A DNA stretch of 64,000 nucleotides from Nitricoxidireducens sp046726235 (GCA_046726235.1 JBKPAD010000002.1:305608-369607), one strand, 5' to 3'; numbered from the stretch's first letter, positions 31,364-40,957 are shown. The notes: generated by a model from the letters alone, not told the origin. Program-made: numbers and translations.

Positions 31364-32152
31364 TCAACCGGCGGCGTGTTCGACGAGAAGATCGGCGACG
31401 ACGATGGTGGCGATGCCGAGCAGGATCAACGCGACCTGCTGGACCGTCGCACCGATTTCGGGACGCTTGTGCAGGCCGGGGATCAGGTCGGCCACGGCGA
31501 CGTAGATCATGCTTGCGGTCGCCAGCGACAGCATGACCGGAACCAGCCCCTCTGCAGCCGACAGCGTGAAGTAGGCGAGCATCCCGCCGACGACCGTCGC
31601 CAGACTCGAGAGCAGGTTGAAGGCCAGCGCGCGCTGGCGCGAGTAGCCCGAGTGCAGCAGGATCAGGAAGTCGCCGACTTCCTGCGGGATCTCGTGCGCG
31701 ATGATGGCGACCGCCGTGATGATGCCGAGGCGCACGTCTTCCATGAAGGCGGCGGCGATCAGCACGCCGTCGACGAAGTTGTGGAAGGTGTCGCCGATCA
31801 ATATCAGCAGGCCGCTGCGGCCATAGTCGTGGCCGTGGTTCTCGTGCGCAGGCCGCTCGTGGCCCTCGCACGATTCGATGTGGCAATGGCGCCAGAGCAC
31901 CAGCTTCTCGAGCACGAAGAAGCCTAGGATGCCGCCGAGGATCGTCGCACCGACGGTGCCGGCATCGCGGCTGGCGATCACCGCATGCGGCAGGACCTCG
32001 AGGAAGGCGGCGCCGAGCAGTGCGCCGATCGCATAGCTGATCAGCATCGGCACCAGGCTCGTGCGCGCGCTGAAGGCCAGTGCGGCGGCGATGGTCACGG
32101 AGAGACCGCCGCCGACCAGCGCCATGAGGAGAATCCACGAGAGCGTCGACAT
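31364..32152 (-). CDS. ZIP family metal transporter
   Basis: A 262-residue inner-membrane transporter with about eight hydrophobic helices. The metal-site helices read GDTFHNFVDGVLIA and HEIPQEVGDF, the two conserved ZIP signatures, and a His-rich loop (WRHCHIESCEGHERPAHENH) lies between helices 3 and 4. Zn or Fe uptake is likely; direction and substrate are not decided by sequence. Confidence 0.92.
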   Translation of the reverse strand: MSTLSWILLMALVGGGLSVTIAAALAFSARTSLVPMLISYAIGALLGAAFLEVLPHAVIASRDAGTVGATILGGILGFFVLEKLVLWRHCHIESCEGHERPAHENHGHDYGRSGLLILIGDTFHNFVDGVLIAAAFMEDVRLGIITAVAIIAHEIPQEVGDFLILLHSGYSRQRALAFNLLSSLATVVGGMLAYFTLSAAEGLVPVMLSLATASMIYVAVADLIPGLHKRPEIGATVQQVALILLGIATIVVADLLVEHAAG

Positions 32153-32188
32153 GGCGCCCGATTATACGGGCCGAGTCTTACGGGCGGC

Positions 32189-32923
32189 CTACGGCTCCAG
32201 CCAGATCAGCGTCGCCATGCGGCCGGTATTACCGTCACGGCGGTAGGAGAAAAAACGCCCACGGTCGGCCACGGTGCAAAAGCCCCCGCCGCTGACGCGT
32301 TCGATGCCGAGTCGGGCCAAGCGCAGGCGGGCCAGCGCGTAGAGGTCGCACAGCCACTTGCCGTCGCCGTGGGCCACGAAAGCGCTGATGGCGCCTGCAT
32401 CGTCGCGCAGGAAGTCAGCGCGCACTTCGTCGCCGACCTCGAACGCCGCCGGCCCGATCGCCGGCCCGAGCCAGGCGAGCAGCGCGGAGCCCGGCATGCG
32501 CATCGCCGCGACCGTCGTCTCGAGCACGCCGGCGGCGAGCCCGCGCCAGCCGGCATGCGCGGCCGCCACCACCGTGCCGCCGGCATCGCACAGCAGCACC
32601 GGCAGGCAGTCGGCGGTCAGCACGGCGCAGGCGCGCCGGGACGAGCGCGCGAAGCTGGCGTCGGCCTCGGCGCCGTCGGCCGCGGTCTCGGCATCGACAC
32701 AGCGCGTGCCGTGCACCTGCGTCAGCCAGCGCGGTTCGGTTGGCACCTGCTCGCCGAGCAGGCTGCGGTTGGCGGCGACGATCGCCGCGTCGTCGCCGAC
32801 GTGGGTCGCGAGGTTGAAGCTCTCATAGACGCCGGCGCCGTGGCCGCCGCGCCGCGTGGTGGTCAGCGCGCGCACGTTCGGCGGCGCCGGCCAGTCGGGG
32901 ATGATGAACCGTCCATCACTCAC
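32189..32923 (-). CDS. pgeF: Purine nucleoside phosphorylase / laccase-domain protein PgeF (YfiH)
   Basis: A 244-residue YfiH-family protein. The metal-site motifs are QVHGTRCVDA (His), LTADCLPVLLC (Cys) and AAAHAGWRGLAAG (His). In E. coli the homologue acts in cell-wall precursor editing, and others show purine nucleoside phosphorylase activity. It overlaps the end of rluD by eight bases, the same order as in enterics. Confidence 0.93.
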   Translation of the reverse strand: MSDGRFIIPDWPAPPNVRALTTTRRGGHGAGVYESFNLATHVGDDAAIVAANRSLLGEQVPTEPRWLTQVHGTRCVDAETAADGAEADASFARSSRRACAVLTADCLPVLLCDAGGTVVAAAHAGWRGLAAGVLETTVAAMRMPGSALLAWLGPAIGPAAFEVGDEVRADFLRDDAGAISAFVAHGDGKWLCDLYALARLRLARLGIERVSGGGFCTVADRGRFFSYRRDGNTGRMATLIWLEP

Positions 32924-33872
32924 AGCGCAGTTCCTCGAGCAAGGTCGCGAAGTCGGCCGGCAGCGGCGCCTCCCACGACATCCCGGCGCCGGTGCGCGGA
33001 TGGATCAGCGCCAGTTTCCAGGCGTGCAGGGCCTGGCGCGGGAAGCCGTCGAGACGCGCATCCCCGCTCTTGCGACGGCCATAGACCTGATCGCCGACGA
33101 GCGGGTGGCCGAGCGACGCCATGTGCACGCGAATCTGGTGCGTGCGCCCGGTCTCAAGCCTGCATTCGACCAGCGTGCAATGCGCGAAGCGCTCGCGCAC
33201 CGCGTAATGCGTGCGCGCTTCGCGGCCGGAGCCGACGACGGCCATCTTCGTGCGTTGCACCGGATGGCGGCCGATCGGCGCATCGACGCTGCCGTCGCGA
33301 GCGACCGCGCCGAGCGCCAGCGCGAGATAGTGGCGTTTGACGCTGCGCGCCTGCAGCTGCCGCACCAGGTCGGTCTGCGCGGTCAGCGTGCGCGCGACGA
33401 CCAGCAGGCCGCTGGTGTCCTTGTCGAGCCGATGCACGATGCCGGCGCGCGGCACCTGGGCGAGTTGCGGCGCGTGATGCAGCAAGGCATTCATCAGCGT
33501 CCCCGAGGCGTTGCCGTTGCCCGGATGGACGACCAGGCCGGCGGGCTTGTCGATGACGATCAGGTCGTCGTCTTCAAAGACGATGGGCAGCGCGATGTCC
33601 TCGGCGCCGGCGCTTTCCGTCACCGGCGGCGGCAGGTCGAGTTCGATGCGCTCGCCGCCATAGACCTTGCGTTTGGCGTCGGCTGCGCTGCCGTCGATGC
33701 GGATGCGGCCTTCCTTGAGCCAGCCCTGCAGGCGGCTGCGCGAATGCTCGGGGAATATCTTCGCCAGTGCGGCATCGACGCGCATGCCGGCGCACTCGCC
33801 GGGCACGGCCGCGGTCGGGGCCGCCTCCGGCGCTGAGCTATAATCGCCGGCACTCGATCGCGGGACGTTCAT
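32916..33872 (-). CDS. rluD: 23S rRNA pseudouridine synthase RluD
   Basis: A 318-residue synthase for pseudouridines 1911, 1915 and 1917. An N-terminal S4 domain (FPEHSRSRLQGWLKEGRI) precedes the catalytic domain with HRLDKDTSGLLVVA (nucleophile Asp) and GRTHQIRVHM. The ATG at 33872 is chosen; the open frame continues upstream into antisense of bamD. Its start lies one base from the divergent bamD start, so its promoter must be inside bamD or its true start is further in. Confidence 0.94.
   Translation of the reverse strand: MNVPRSSAGDYSSAPEAAPTAAVPGECAGMRVDAALAKIFPEHSRSRLQGWLKEGRIRIDGSAADAKRKVYGGERIELDLPPPVTESAGAEDIALPIVFEDDDLIVIDKPAGLVVHPGNGNASGTLMNALLHHAPQLAQVPRAGIVHRLDKDTSGLLVVARTLTAQTDLVRQLQARSVKRHYLALALGAVARDGSVDAPIGRHPVQRTKMAVVGSGREARTHYAVRERFAHCTLVECRLETGRTHQIRVHMASLGHPLVGDQVYGRRKSGDARLDGFPRQALHAWKLALIHPRTGAGMSWEAPLPADFATLLEELRCE
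33839..33844 (+). promoter_or_regulatory. -10 element of the bamD promoter
   Basis: TATAAT, a perfect -10 hexamer, 29 bases before the bamD ATG. No good -35 is visible at the normal spacing. It lies within the N-terminal codons of rluD on the opposite strand. Confidence 0.6.
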
Positions 33873-33873
33873 C

Positions 33874-34668
33874 ATGCGTAGTTTAGCTTCTCTGCTGGCC
33901 CTGCTCCTCGCCCTCTTCGCCTCCGGCTGCGGCCTGCTGCCGGATGAGGTTGACGAGACCTCCGGCTGGTCGGCAAGCAAGCTCTATTCGGAAGCGAAGT
34001 CGTCGATGGGCGACGGCGCCTACGACAAGGCGATCAAGTACTTCGAGAAGCTCGAGGCGCGCTTTCCCTACGGACGCTATGCCCAGCAGGCGCAACTCGA
34101 GGTCGCCTACGCGTACTATCGCCAGCAGGAAACCGCCTCGGCGATCGCCGCCTGCGACCGCTTCATCCGCCTGCACCCGAACCATCCGAACGTCGACTAC
34201 GCCTACTACCTGAAGGGCCTCGCCAACTTCAACGGCGACCTCGGCCTGATGGGCCACATCAGCATGCAGGACCAGACCGAACGAGACCCGAAGGCCGCGC
34301 GCGAGTCCTTCGAGGCGTTCAAGGAACTGGTCGAGAAGTTCCCCGAGAGCAAGTACGCGCAGGACTCGGTGATGCGCATGAAGTACCTCGTCAACGCGCT
34401 GGCCTCGCACGAGGTGCATGTCGCGCGCTACTACATGAAGCGCGGCGCCTTCGTCGCCGCCGCCAACCGCGCCCAGTACGCCATCAAGACCTACCCCGAC
34501 GCGCCGGCCAACGAGGAGGCCCTGTTCGTCATGGTCAAGGCCTACGACTCGATGGGCCTGAACGACCTGCGCGACGACGCCGAGCGCGTGATGCGCAAGA
34601 ACTTCCCCGCCAGCGAGTACTACGCCCGCGGGCTCAACCGCACCGAACCGTGGTGGAAGCTCTGGTAA
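33874..34668 (+). CDS. bamD: Outer membrane assembly lipoprotein BamD
   Basis: A 264-residue essential lipoprotein of the BAM complex that folds beta-barrel proteins. The signal peptide ends in the lipobox FASGC (Cys19). Five TPR-like repeats follow, starting YSEAKSSMGDGAYDKAIKYF and including the family segment RFPYGRYAQQAQLEVAYAYY. The C-terminus ends WWKLW. It is divergent from rluD, an arrangement also seen in enterics. Confidence 0.96.
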   Translation: MRSLASLLALLLALFASGCGLLPDEVDETSGWSASKLYSEAKSSMGDGAYDKAIKYFEKLEARFPYGRYAQQAQLEVAYAYYRQQETASAIAACDRFIRLHPNHPNVDYAYYLKGLANFNGDLGLMGHISMQDQTERDPKAARESFEAFKELVEKFPESKYAQDSVMRMKYLVNALASHEVHVARYYMKRGAFVAAANRAQYAIKTYPDAPANEEALFVMVKAYDSMGLNDLRDDAERVMRKNFPASEYYARGLNRTEPWWKLW

Positions 34669-34684
34669 GACCGCAGGCGCGGCC

Positions 34685-35419
34685 TTAGAGCCTTTGCCGC
34701 CGCGCCTCGAACAGGCAGATGCCGGCGGCCACCGACACGTTGAGGCTCTCGACCGTCCCGTGCATCGGGATGCGCGCGAGTTCGTCGCAGGTGTCGCGCG
34801 TCAGCCGCCGCAGGCCGGCGCCCTCGGCGCCGAGCACCCAAGCCACCGAGCCCTTCTGATCGACGTCGTAGAGATCGCGCTCGGTCTCGCCGGCGGCACC
34901 GATGGTCCAGATGTTCCGTTCCTGGATCTCGCGCAGGGCGCGTGCGAGATTCGTCACCGTCACGTAGGGCACCGTGTCGGCCGCGCCCGAAGCGACCTTG
35001 ATCGCGGTGGCGTTGAGGCCGCAGGCCTTGTCCTTCGGCGCGATCACGGCATGCGCGCCGGCGGCGTCGGCGACGCGCAGGCAGGCGCCGAGGTTGTGCG
35101 GGTCGGTGATGCCGTCGAGCACCAGCAGTAGCGCCGGTTCGGCGAGGGTGTCGAGGACGTCGTCGAGCGAGACGTGCTTCGCGGCGGCCGAGACCTTCGC
35201 CACCACGCCCTGATGCCGCTGGCCGGGCGCCATGCCCTCGAGCCGCGCAGCGCTGACCGGCATCACCCGCACGCCGGCGGCTTCGGCGACGCGCACCAGA
35301 TCGCGCACGCGGCCGTCCTGACGCCCTTCGGCGAGATAGATTTCCTTGACGTCGTCGGCGGAGTGCCGCAGCTTGGCGACGACGGCGTGGAAGCCGTAGA
35401 TGAGGCGGGTTTCGCTCAT
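34685..35419 (-). CDS. rlmB: 23S rRNA 2'-O-methyltransferase RlmB
   Basis: A 244-residue SPOUT enzyme methylating G2251 of 23S rRNA. It has an N-terminal RNA-binding domain (LIYGFHAVVAKL) and three SpoU motifs: DPHNLGACLRVADAAG, VLGAEGAGLRRLT and IPMHGTVESLNVSVAAGI, the last forming the trefoil knot. It converges on bamD. Confidence 0.95.
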   Translation of the reverse strand: MSETRLIYGFHAVVAKLRHSADDVKEIYLAEGRQDGRVRDLVRVAEAAGVRVMPVSAARLEGMAPGQRHQGVVAKVSAAAKHVSLDDVLDTLAEPALLLVLDGITDPHNLGACLRVADAAGAHAVIAPKDKACGLNATAIKVASGAADTVPYVTVTNLARALREIQERNIWTIGAAGETERDLYDVDQKGSVAWVLGAEGAGLRRLTRDTCDELARIPMHGTVESLNVSVAAGICLFEARRQRL

Positions 35420-35509
35420 GGGAGTCCTCGGGGCAAAGCGCGATTGTAGCCGCGCCGGCGAGGTCCGCCCCGCGGGAAACCGGACGAGTTCCGCGCCTTC
35501 AGCGCGGCG

Positions 35510-35698
35510 TCACGGCTGCCAGGGGTTCCAGCTGAGGTCGCCCGCTCGGTCGCCGGCGGCCGCACGCTTGAGGGCCGCGATGACTTCGCTGCCCGGTGCG
35601 ACGGCGCGTTGCCCGGACGGACGGCTCGGCGCCGCGCGCGATCGCTCGGCAGGGGCCGCGGCGGCCTGGGGCTTCTGATTCCATTGATCCTGTTTCAT
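35510..35698 (-). CDS. Possible small basic protein, unknown
   Basis: A 62-codon frame between rnr and rlmB, on their strand, beginning MKQDQWNQKPQAAAAPAER and ending DLSWNPWQP. It is rich in A, P, R and Q with W-containing ends and no known domain. The frame extends upstream through rnr antisense, but the ATG at 35698 is the only credible start, with no clear ribosome site. It might be a real species-group gene or chance. Confidence 0.4.
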   Translation of the reverse strand: MKQDQWNQKPQAAAAPAERSRAAPSRPSGQRAVAPGSEVIAALKRAAAGDRAGDLSWNPWQP

Positions 35699-35780
35699 TT
35701 TCACGAATCTGGGAACGGTCAGGATGCCCCGAGTCTCGGCCGAAACGCCGCCTGTGTCTTTGACGCAGGTCGAAAATCGC

Positions 35781-38018
35781 CTAGCGCCGCTTGGCTTTCT
35801 TCTTGCCGTGCGGCTCCTCTTCGAAGTCGTCGTCGACGAGCCGGAAGTCGATCTTGTTCTGCTCCATGTCGACGCGCACGAGCTGCACGCGCACGCGGTC
35901 GGACAGGCGATAGCGCTTGCCAGTGCGGCCGCCGACCATGGCGTGGGCCTTCTCGTCGAAGTGGAAGTAGTCGGCGCCGAGTTCCGAAACGTGCACCAGG
36001 CCTTCGACGAAGACGCCATCGAGCGCGACGAAGATGCCGAACGGCACGACGGACGAGATGCTGCCGGCGAAAACCTCGCCGATGCGATCCTGCATGTAGA
36101 AGCACTTGAGCCAGGCCTCGACGTCGCGCGTCGCTTCGTCGGCACGGCGCTCCGTGGCCGAACAGTGGAGGCCGATCTCCTCCCAGTTGCCCGGCTCGTA
36201 CTTGTTCTTCGCCAGCACGGCCTTGATCGAGCGGTGGATCATCAGGTCGGGATAGCGACGGATCGGCGAGGTGAAGTGGGTGTAGCTCTCGTAGGCGAGG
36301 CCGAAATGGCCGACGTTGTCCGGGCTGTAGATCGCCTGGCGCAGCGAGCGCAGCATCACGGTCTGCAGCAGCTGCTTGTCCGGGCGGCCCTGGATCTTCT
36401 CGATCAGTTGCGCGTAGTCCTTGGCCGAGGGCGAATCGCCGCCGCCCAGCGGCAGGCCGAAGGTGCCGAGGAAGTCGCGCAGCTTGGTCAGGCGCTCCGG
36501 CGTCGGGCCTTCGTGGACGCGGTAGAGCGCGGCGTGCTTGCTCTGCTTGAGGAAGTCGGAGGCGCAGACGTTGGCCGCCAGCATGCACTCCTCGATCAGG
36601 CGGTGGGCGTCGTTGCGCTCGTAGGGATCGATGCTCTCGATCTTGCCGTTGTCGTCGAACGACATGCGCGTCTCGACGGTCTCGAAGTCGATGGCGCCGC
36701 GCTGGCCGCGCGCCTCGAGCAGGATGCGGAACAGCGCGTCGAGGTTTTCGAGGTGCGGCAGCAGCGGCGCCAGGCGGCGGCGCGTCGCGGCGTCGCGGTC
36801 GTAGAGGGCGGCCGCGACCTCGGTGTAGGTCAGGCGCGCATGCGAGAAGATCACCGCCGGATAGAAGCGGTACTCCTTGATGTCGCCGCCCGGCGTGACC
36901 ACCATGTCGCAGGCGACGCAAAGGCGCTCGACCTGCGGGTTGAGCGAACAGAGCCCGTTCGACAGCTTCTCCGGCAGCATCGGAATCACGCGGCGCGGGA
37001 AGTAAACCGAGTTGCCGCGGTCGTAGGCGTCGCGATCGAGCGGCCCGCCGGCATGCACGTAGTGCGAAACGTCGGCGATGGCGACGATGAGGCGATAGTT
37101 CTTGCCCTGCTTTTCGCAGAACACGGCGTCGTCGAAGTCCCTGGCCGTCTCGCCGTCGATGGTGACGAGCGGCAGTTCGGTCAGGTCCTCGCGGCCCTTC
37201 CAGTCGCCCTTGCGGACTTCGTCGGGCAGCTTGCCGGTTTCCTCGATCGCGGCCTTCGAAAACTCGAACGGCAGGTCGTGCTTGCGCAGCGCGATCTCGA
37301 TCTCCATGCCCGGATCGGCATAGTTGCCGAGGATCTCGACGACGCGGCCGATCGGCTGCGACTGCTTGCTCGGCTGCTCGACGATCTCGGCGACGACGAC
37401 CTGGCCGGACTTCGGCTTGAGCGCCTTCTTGTCGCCCTTCGCCGGCGGCGATAGCAGGATGTCCTGCGACAGGCGACGGTTCTCCGCGATCAGGTACCAG
37501 ACGCCGTGGTCCTCGTAGGCGCGGCCGACGATCTTGCGATTGGCGCGCTCGGTAACCTCGACGATCTTGCCTTCGGGGCGGCCCTTGCGGTCGACGCCGA
37601 TGACGCGGGCGATGGCGCGGTCGCCATGCAGCACCTTGTCCATTTCCTTGGTCGACAGGAACAGGTCGGCGCCGCCTTCCTCGGGGACCAGAAAGCCGAA
37701 GCCGTCCGGATGGCCCTCGACGCGGCCGCGGATGAGGTCCGCCTTGTCTGGGATCAGCCAGTCGCCGCGGCGGTTCTGCAGCAGTTGCGCATCGCGCGCC
37801 ATGGCGCCGAGGCGGCGCTGGAAGTCGTCATGCTCGAAGTCCTTGACGTCGAGCAGCTCGCAGAGGCGCTCGAAGGCCACCGGCACGCCTTGTTCGGCGA
37901 GCGTCTGCAGGATGTACTCGCGGCTGGGCAGCGGGTAGTCGTACTTGGCGACTTCGCGCTCGAACATCGGATCGGCGCGGCGGATCTTGGAAAACTTGTG
38001 GGGCTTGCGGTTTGACAA
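35781..38018 (-). CDS. rnr: Ribonuclease R
   Basis: A 745-residue 3'-5' exoribonuclease of the RNB family. It has an N-terminal winged-helix region, cold-shock domains (GHPDGFGFLVPE), the catalytic RNB domain with TIDGETARDFDDAVFCEK (metal-binding aspartates) and HFTSPIRRYPDLMIHR, an S1 domain, and a short lysine-rich tail. The tail is shorter than in E. coli. The start is TTG with AGGAA upstream; an in-frame ATG at codon 18 is an alternative. Confidence 0.95.
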   Translation of the reverse strand: MSNRKPHKFSKIRRADPMFEREVAKYDYPLPSREYILQTLAEQGVPVAFERLCELLDVKDFEHDDFQRRLGAMARDAQLLQNRRGDWLIPDKADLIRGRVEGHPDGFGFLVPEEGGADLFLSTKEMDKVLHGDRAIARVIGVDRKGRPEGKIVEVTERANRKIVGRAYEDHGVWYLIAENRRLSQDILLSPPAKGDKKALKPKSGQVVVAEIVEQPSKQSQPIGRVVEILGNYADPGMEIEIALRKHDLPFEFSKAAIEETGKLPDEVRKGDWKGREDLTELPLVTIDGETARDFDDAVFCEKQGKNYRLIVAIADVSHYVHAGGPLDRDAYDRGNSVYFPRRVIPMLPEKLSNGLCSLNPQVERLCVACDMVVTPGGDIKEYRFYPAVIFSHARLTYTEVAAALYDRDAATRRRLAPLLPHLENLDALFRILLEARGQRGAIDFETVETRMSFDDNGKIESIDPYERNDAHRLIEECMLAANVCASDFLKQSKHAALYRVHEGPTPERLTKLRDFLGTFGLPLGGGDSPSAKDYAQLIEKIQGRPDKQLLQTVMLRSLRQAIYSPDNVGHFGLAYESYTHFTSPIRRYPDLMIHRSIKAVLAKNKYEPGNWEEIGLHCSATERRADEATRDVEAWLKCFYMQDRIGEVFAGSISSVVPFGIFVALDGVFVEGLVHVSELGADYFHFDEKAHAMVGGRTGKRYRLSDRVRVQLVRVDMEQNKIDFRLVDDDFEEEPHGKKKAKRR

Positions 38019-38039
38019 TTCGGTCGGTTCCTATAAAAT
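38012..38039 (+). promoter_or_regulatory. sigma-70 promoter of tRNA-Leu
   Basis: TTGACA (38012-38017) and TAAAAT (38034-38039) with 16-base spacing, about 19 bases before the tRNA. The -35 box overlaps the first codons of rnr on the other strand. Confidence 0.75.
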
Positions 38040-38057
38040 TCGCGCCTCGTTTGCGTC

Positions 38058-38142
<85 letters not shown>

Positions 38143-38183
38143 TCGATGCAAACGAAAAAAGCAGGGCTCCGGCTCCGGAGCCA

Positions 38184-38220
38184 AAAAGCAAGGCCCCGAC
38201 ATCGGGGCCTTTTGCTTTTT
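38184..38220 (+). terminator. Terminator of tRNA-Leu
   Basis: AAGGCCCCGA and TCGGGGCCTT pair around two bases, followed by TTGCTTTTT. A second small dyad (GGCTCC / GGAGCC) lies just before it. It also lies past purA on the opposite strand and may act for both. Confidence 0.85.
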
Positions 38221-38281
38221 GCGGCCTGCATATCCGGTCGGCCGGGCGATTCTACGCCGCCCGGCCTGGCCCGTCAGTCTG

Positions 38282-39604
38282 TTACTTGAACGGATGGCGC
38301 AGGACGATGGTCTCTTCGCGATCCGGGCCCGTGGAGATCATGTCGACGGGCACGCCGCAAACTTCCTCCATACGCTTGATGTAGGCGCGCGCCGCGGCCG
38401 GCAGGCCGTCGAGCGTCTTCACGCCGACGGTGCTGTCGCTCCAGCCGGGCAGCGTCTCGTAGACCGGCTGGCAGGCCGCGAGGTCGTCGGCGCCGACCGG
38501 CAGGATGTCGGTGACGCCGCCGTTCAGCTTGTAGCCGGTGCAGATCTTCATTTCCTCGAGGCCGTCGAGCACGTCGAGCTTGGTGACGCAGAGGCCCGAG
38601 ACGCCGTTGATCTGGATCGAGCGCTTCAGCGCGGCGGCATCGAACCAGCCGCAACGGCGGGCGCGGCCGGTGGTGGCGCCGAACTCGTGGCCCTTGGTCG
38701 CCATGTGCTTGCCGACCGGGTCCTGCTTGTCGACGGCATCGTAGAGCTCCGTCGGGAACGGGCCGCCGCCGACGCGCGTGGTGTAGGCCTTGGTGATGCC
38801 GAGCACATAGTGCAGCATGCCCGGGCCGACGCCGGCGCCGGCCGAGGCCGCACCGGCGACGCAGTTCGACGAGGTGACGAACGGATAGGTGCCATGGTCG
38901 ATGTCGAGCAGCGTACCCTGCGCGCCCTCGAACAGCAGGTTGGCGCCGCCCTTGTGGGCGTCGTAGAGCGCGCGCGGCACGTCGGCGATCATCGCCGTCA
39001 GGCGCGGCGCCATGGCCAGCGCGGCATCGAGCGACTTCTGAAAGTCGACGGTCTCGGCGCCGAGGAAATTCTTCAGCACGTAGTTGTGATAGTCGAGGAT
39101 CTCGGCCAGCTTCTCGGCGAAGCGCTTGGGGCGCGTGAGGTCCTGCAGGCGCAGGCCGCGGCGCGCGACCTTGTCCTCGTAGGCCGGGCCGATGCCGCGG
39201 CCGGTGGTGCCGATCTTGTTGGCGCCCTTGGCCGCCTCGCGCGCGATGTCCAGCGCCTGGTGGTGCGGCATGATCAGCGGGCAGGCTTCGGAAATCTTGA
39301 TGCGCGACTCGGCGTCGACGCCGGCGGCCTTGAGCTCGTCGAGCTCCTTGATCAGGGCTTCGGGCGACAGCACGACGCCGTTGCCGATGTAGCAGGTGAC
39401 GCCTTCACGCAGGATGCCCGAGGGCACGAGGTGGAGCACGGTCTTCTTGCCGCCGATGACCAGCGTGTGGCCGGCGTTGTGGCCGCCCTGGAAGCGGACG
39501 ACGCCCTGCGCGTGGTCGGTCAGCCAGTCGACGATCTTGCCTTTGCCTTCATCACCCCATTGGGTGCCGATGACGACGACGTTGCGTGCGGCGCTCATGC
39601 CCAT
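38282..39604 (-). CDS. purA: Adenylosuccinate synthetase
   Basis: A 440-residue GTP-dependent enzyme joining IMP and aspartate in AMP synthesis. The N-terminal GTQWGDEGKGKIVDWL is the IMP/GTP site. GGHNAGHT, GRGIGPAYEDK and GTLLDIDHGTYPFVTSSN are diagnostic. GGGAAGG lies five bases before the first ATG; a second ATG two codons later is possible. It follows hisZ, as in other betaproteobacteria. Confidence 0.97.
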   Translation of the reverse strand: MGMSAARNVVVIGTQWGDEGKGKIVDWLTDHAQGVVRFQGGHNAGHTLVIGGKKTVLHLVPSGILREGVTCYIGNGVVLSPEALIKELDELKAAGVDAESRIKISEACPLIMPHHQALDIAREAAKGANKIGTTGRGIGPAYEDKVARRGLRLQDLTRPKRFAEKLAEILDYHNYVLKNFLGAETVDFQKSLDAALAMAPRLTAMIADVPRALYDAHKGGANLLFEGAQGTLLDIDHGTYPFVTSSNCVAGAASAGAGVGPGMLHYVLGITKAYTTRVGGGPFPTELYDAVDKQDPVGKHMATKGHEFGATTGRARRCGWFDAAALKRSIQINGVSGLCVTKLDVLDGLEEMKICTGYKLNGGVTDILPVGADDLAACQPVYETLPGWSDSTVGVKTLDGLPAAARAYIKRMEEVCGVPVDMISTGPDREETIVLRHPFK

Positions 39605-39605
39605 T

Positions 39606-40772
39606 TCAACCTTCCCTGAGATTCTCGATTGTCCAATTGTTATTGCGGCTGACGATGACCCGGTCGCAACCAGCCTCGTGCCATGTGCCTTCGTGTCCCG
39701 GCAGCGCGAACATCACAGTCTCGCCGGCCGCACGCAGCCTGGCGACCTCCGCGTGCAGGGCTGCGTCCTCCGGCCAGGGCGCGAGTATCGCACCTTTGGC
39801 CGGCGCCTGCGGCGCAAGCCGGGCGATGACGCGCAGGTCGAGCGAGAAGCCCGTCGCCGGCCGTCCGCGGCCGAACGACTTGCCGACGCTATCGTAGCGG
39901 CCGCCGAGCGCCACCGCGCCGGGGCTGCCGTCGCAGTAGGCGGCGAAGACGACACCGCTGTGATAGTGGTAGCCACGCAGGTCGGCGAGATCGAAGCCCA
40001 GCGGCAGGCCGGCGAGTTCCGCGGCCAGGCGGCGCAGGCCGTCGATGGCGGCGCGGATCGCCGGCGTGTCGGGCAGGCGGCGCGCGCATTCATCGAGCGC
40101 CTCGACGCCGCCGTAGCATTCCGGCAGCGCCAGGAAGCCGGCGCGCCAGGGCTCGGCGAGGCCGGCGACGGCTTCGGCCAGGCCCGAGGCATCCTTCGCC
40201 TGCAGCAGCGAGAACACTTCCTCGCGCGCCTCGCCCGTCAGCGCCGCGCCTTCCGCGAGCGCGGCGAAGATGCCGACGTGACCGAGGTCGATGCGCGCCG
40301 TCGGGATTTGGCACAGCGCCAGCGCTTGCGCCAGCAGGCGCACGACTTCGATGTCGGCCTCGATGCCGCCGTGGCCGTAGAGCTCGGCGCCGATCTGCAG
40401 CGGCTCGCGCGATGCCATCAGGCCCGCCGGCAGCGCGTGCAGCACGCTGCCGCAATAGCAGAGACGCGCGACGCCCTTGCGGTTCAGCAGGTGGGCATCG
40501 ATGCGCGCGACCTGCGGCGTGATGTCGGCGCGCACGCCCATCGTGCGGCCGGAGAGCTGGTCGACGAGCTTGAAGGTGCGCAGGTCCAGGTCGTGGCCGC
40601 TGCCGGTCAGCAGCGACTCGACGTATTCGAGCAGCGGCGGCGCGACGAACTCGTAGCCGCAGGCGGCGAATTCGTCGAGCACGCAGCGGCGCAGGGATTC
40701 GACCTGGCGCGCTTCGGCGGGCAGCAGGTCTTCGATCGCTTCGGGCAGCAGCCAGCGGCGTTTCGCGCTCAT
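39606..40772 (-). CDS. hisZ: ATP phosphoribosyltransferase regulatory subunit HisZ
   Basis: A 388-residue HisRS-like paralogue required with short-form HisG for the first step of histidine synthesis. It has class II synthetase-like motifs (LLPEAIEDLLPAEARQVE, GVRADITPQVARID, ALGGRYDSVG) but lacks the HisRS anticodon-binding domain. The ATG at 40772 is used; a TTG at 40778 lies in the upstream gene's stop region. Confidence 0.94.
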   Translation of the reverse strand: MSAKRRWLLPEAIEDLLPAEARQVESLRRCVLDEFAACGYEFVAPPLLEYVESLLTGSGHDLDLRTFKLVDQLSGRTMGVRADITPQVARIDAHLLNRKGVARLCYCGSVLHALPAGLMASREPLQIGAELYGHGGIEADIEVVRLLAQALALCQIPTARIDLGHVGIFAALAEGAALTGEAREEVFSLLQAKDASGLAEAVAGLAEPWRAGFLALPECYGGVEALDECARRLPDTPAIRAAIDGLRRLAAELAGLPLGFDLADLRGYHYHSGVVFAAYCDGSPGAVALGGRYDSVGKSFGRGRPATGFSLDLRVIARLAPQAPAKGAILAPWPEDAALHAEVARLRAAGETVMFALPGHEGTWHEAGCDRVIVSRNNNWTIENLREG

Positions 40773-40774
40773 TC

Positions 40775-40957
40775 TCAACGGATGACCATCAGGAGTATCA
40801 GGCCCACCGAAATCGAGGCGAGGCCGATGAAGCGCAGTTGGCCATCGGCCATCTCGGTCGCGCGGCGGAAGGTCTCGCGCCAGACGCGCGGCGCGACGAA
40901 GGGCAGCAGGCCCTCGATGACCAGCATCAGAGCAAGGGCAAGCAGCAACGTCGACAC
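40775..40957 (-). CDS. DUF2065 small membrane protein
   Basis: A 60-residue protein with two hydrophobic helices (about 3-22 and 42-59) around the family signature FVAPRVWRETFRR. It is always found between hflC and hisZ or purA in betaproteobacteria. Function is unknown; it may belong to the HflKC membrane complex. Confidence 0.9.
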   Translation of the reverse strand: MSTLLLALALMLVIEGLLPFVAPRVWRETFRRATEMADGQLRFIGLASISVGLILLMVIR

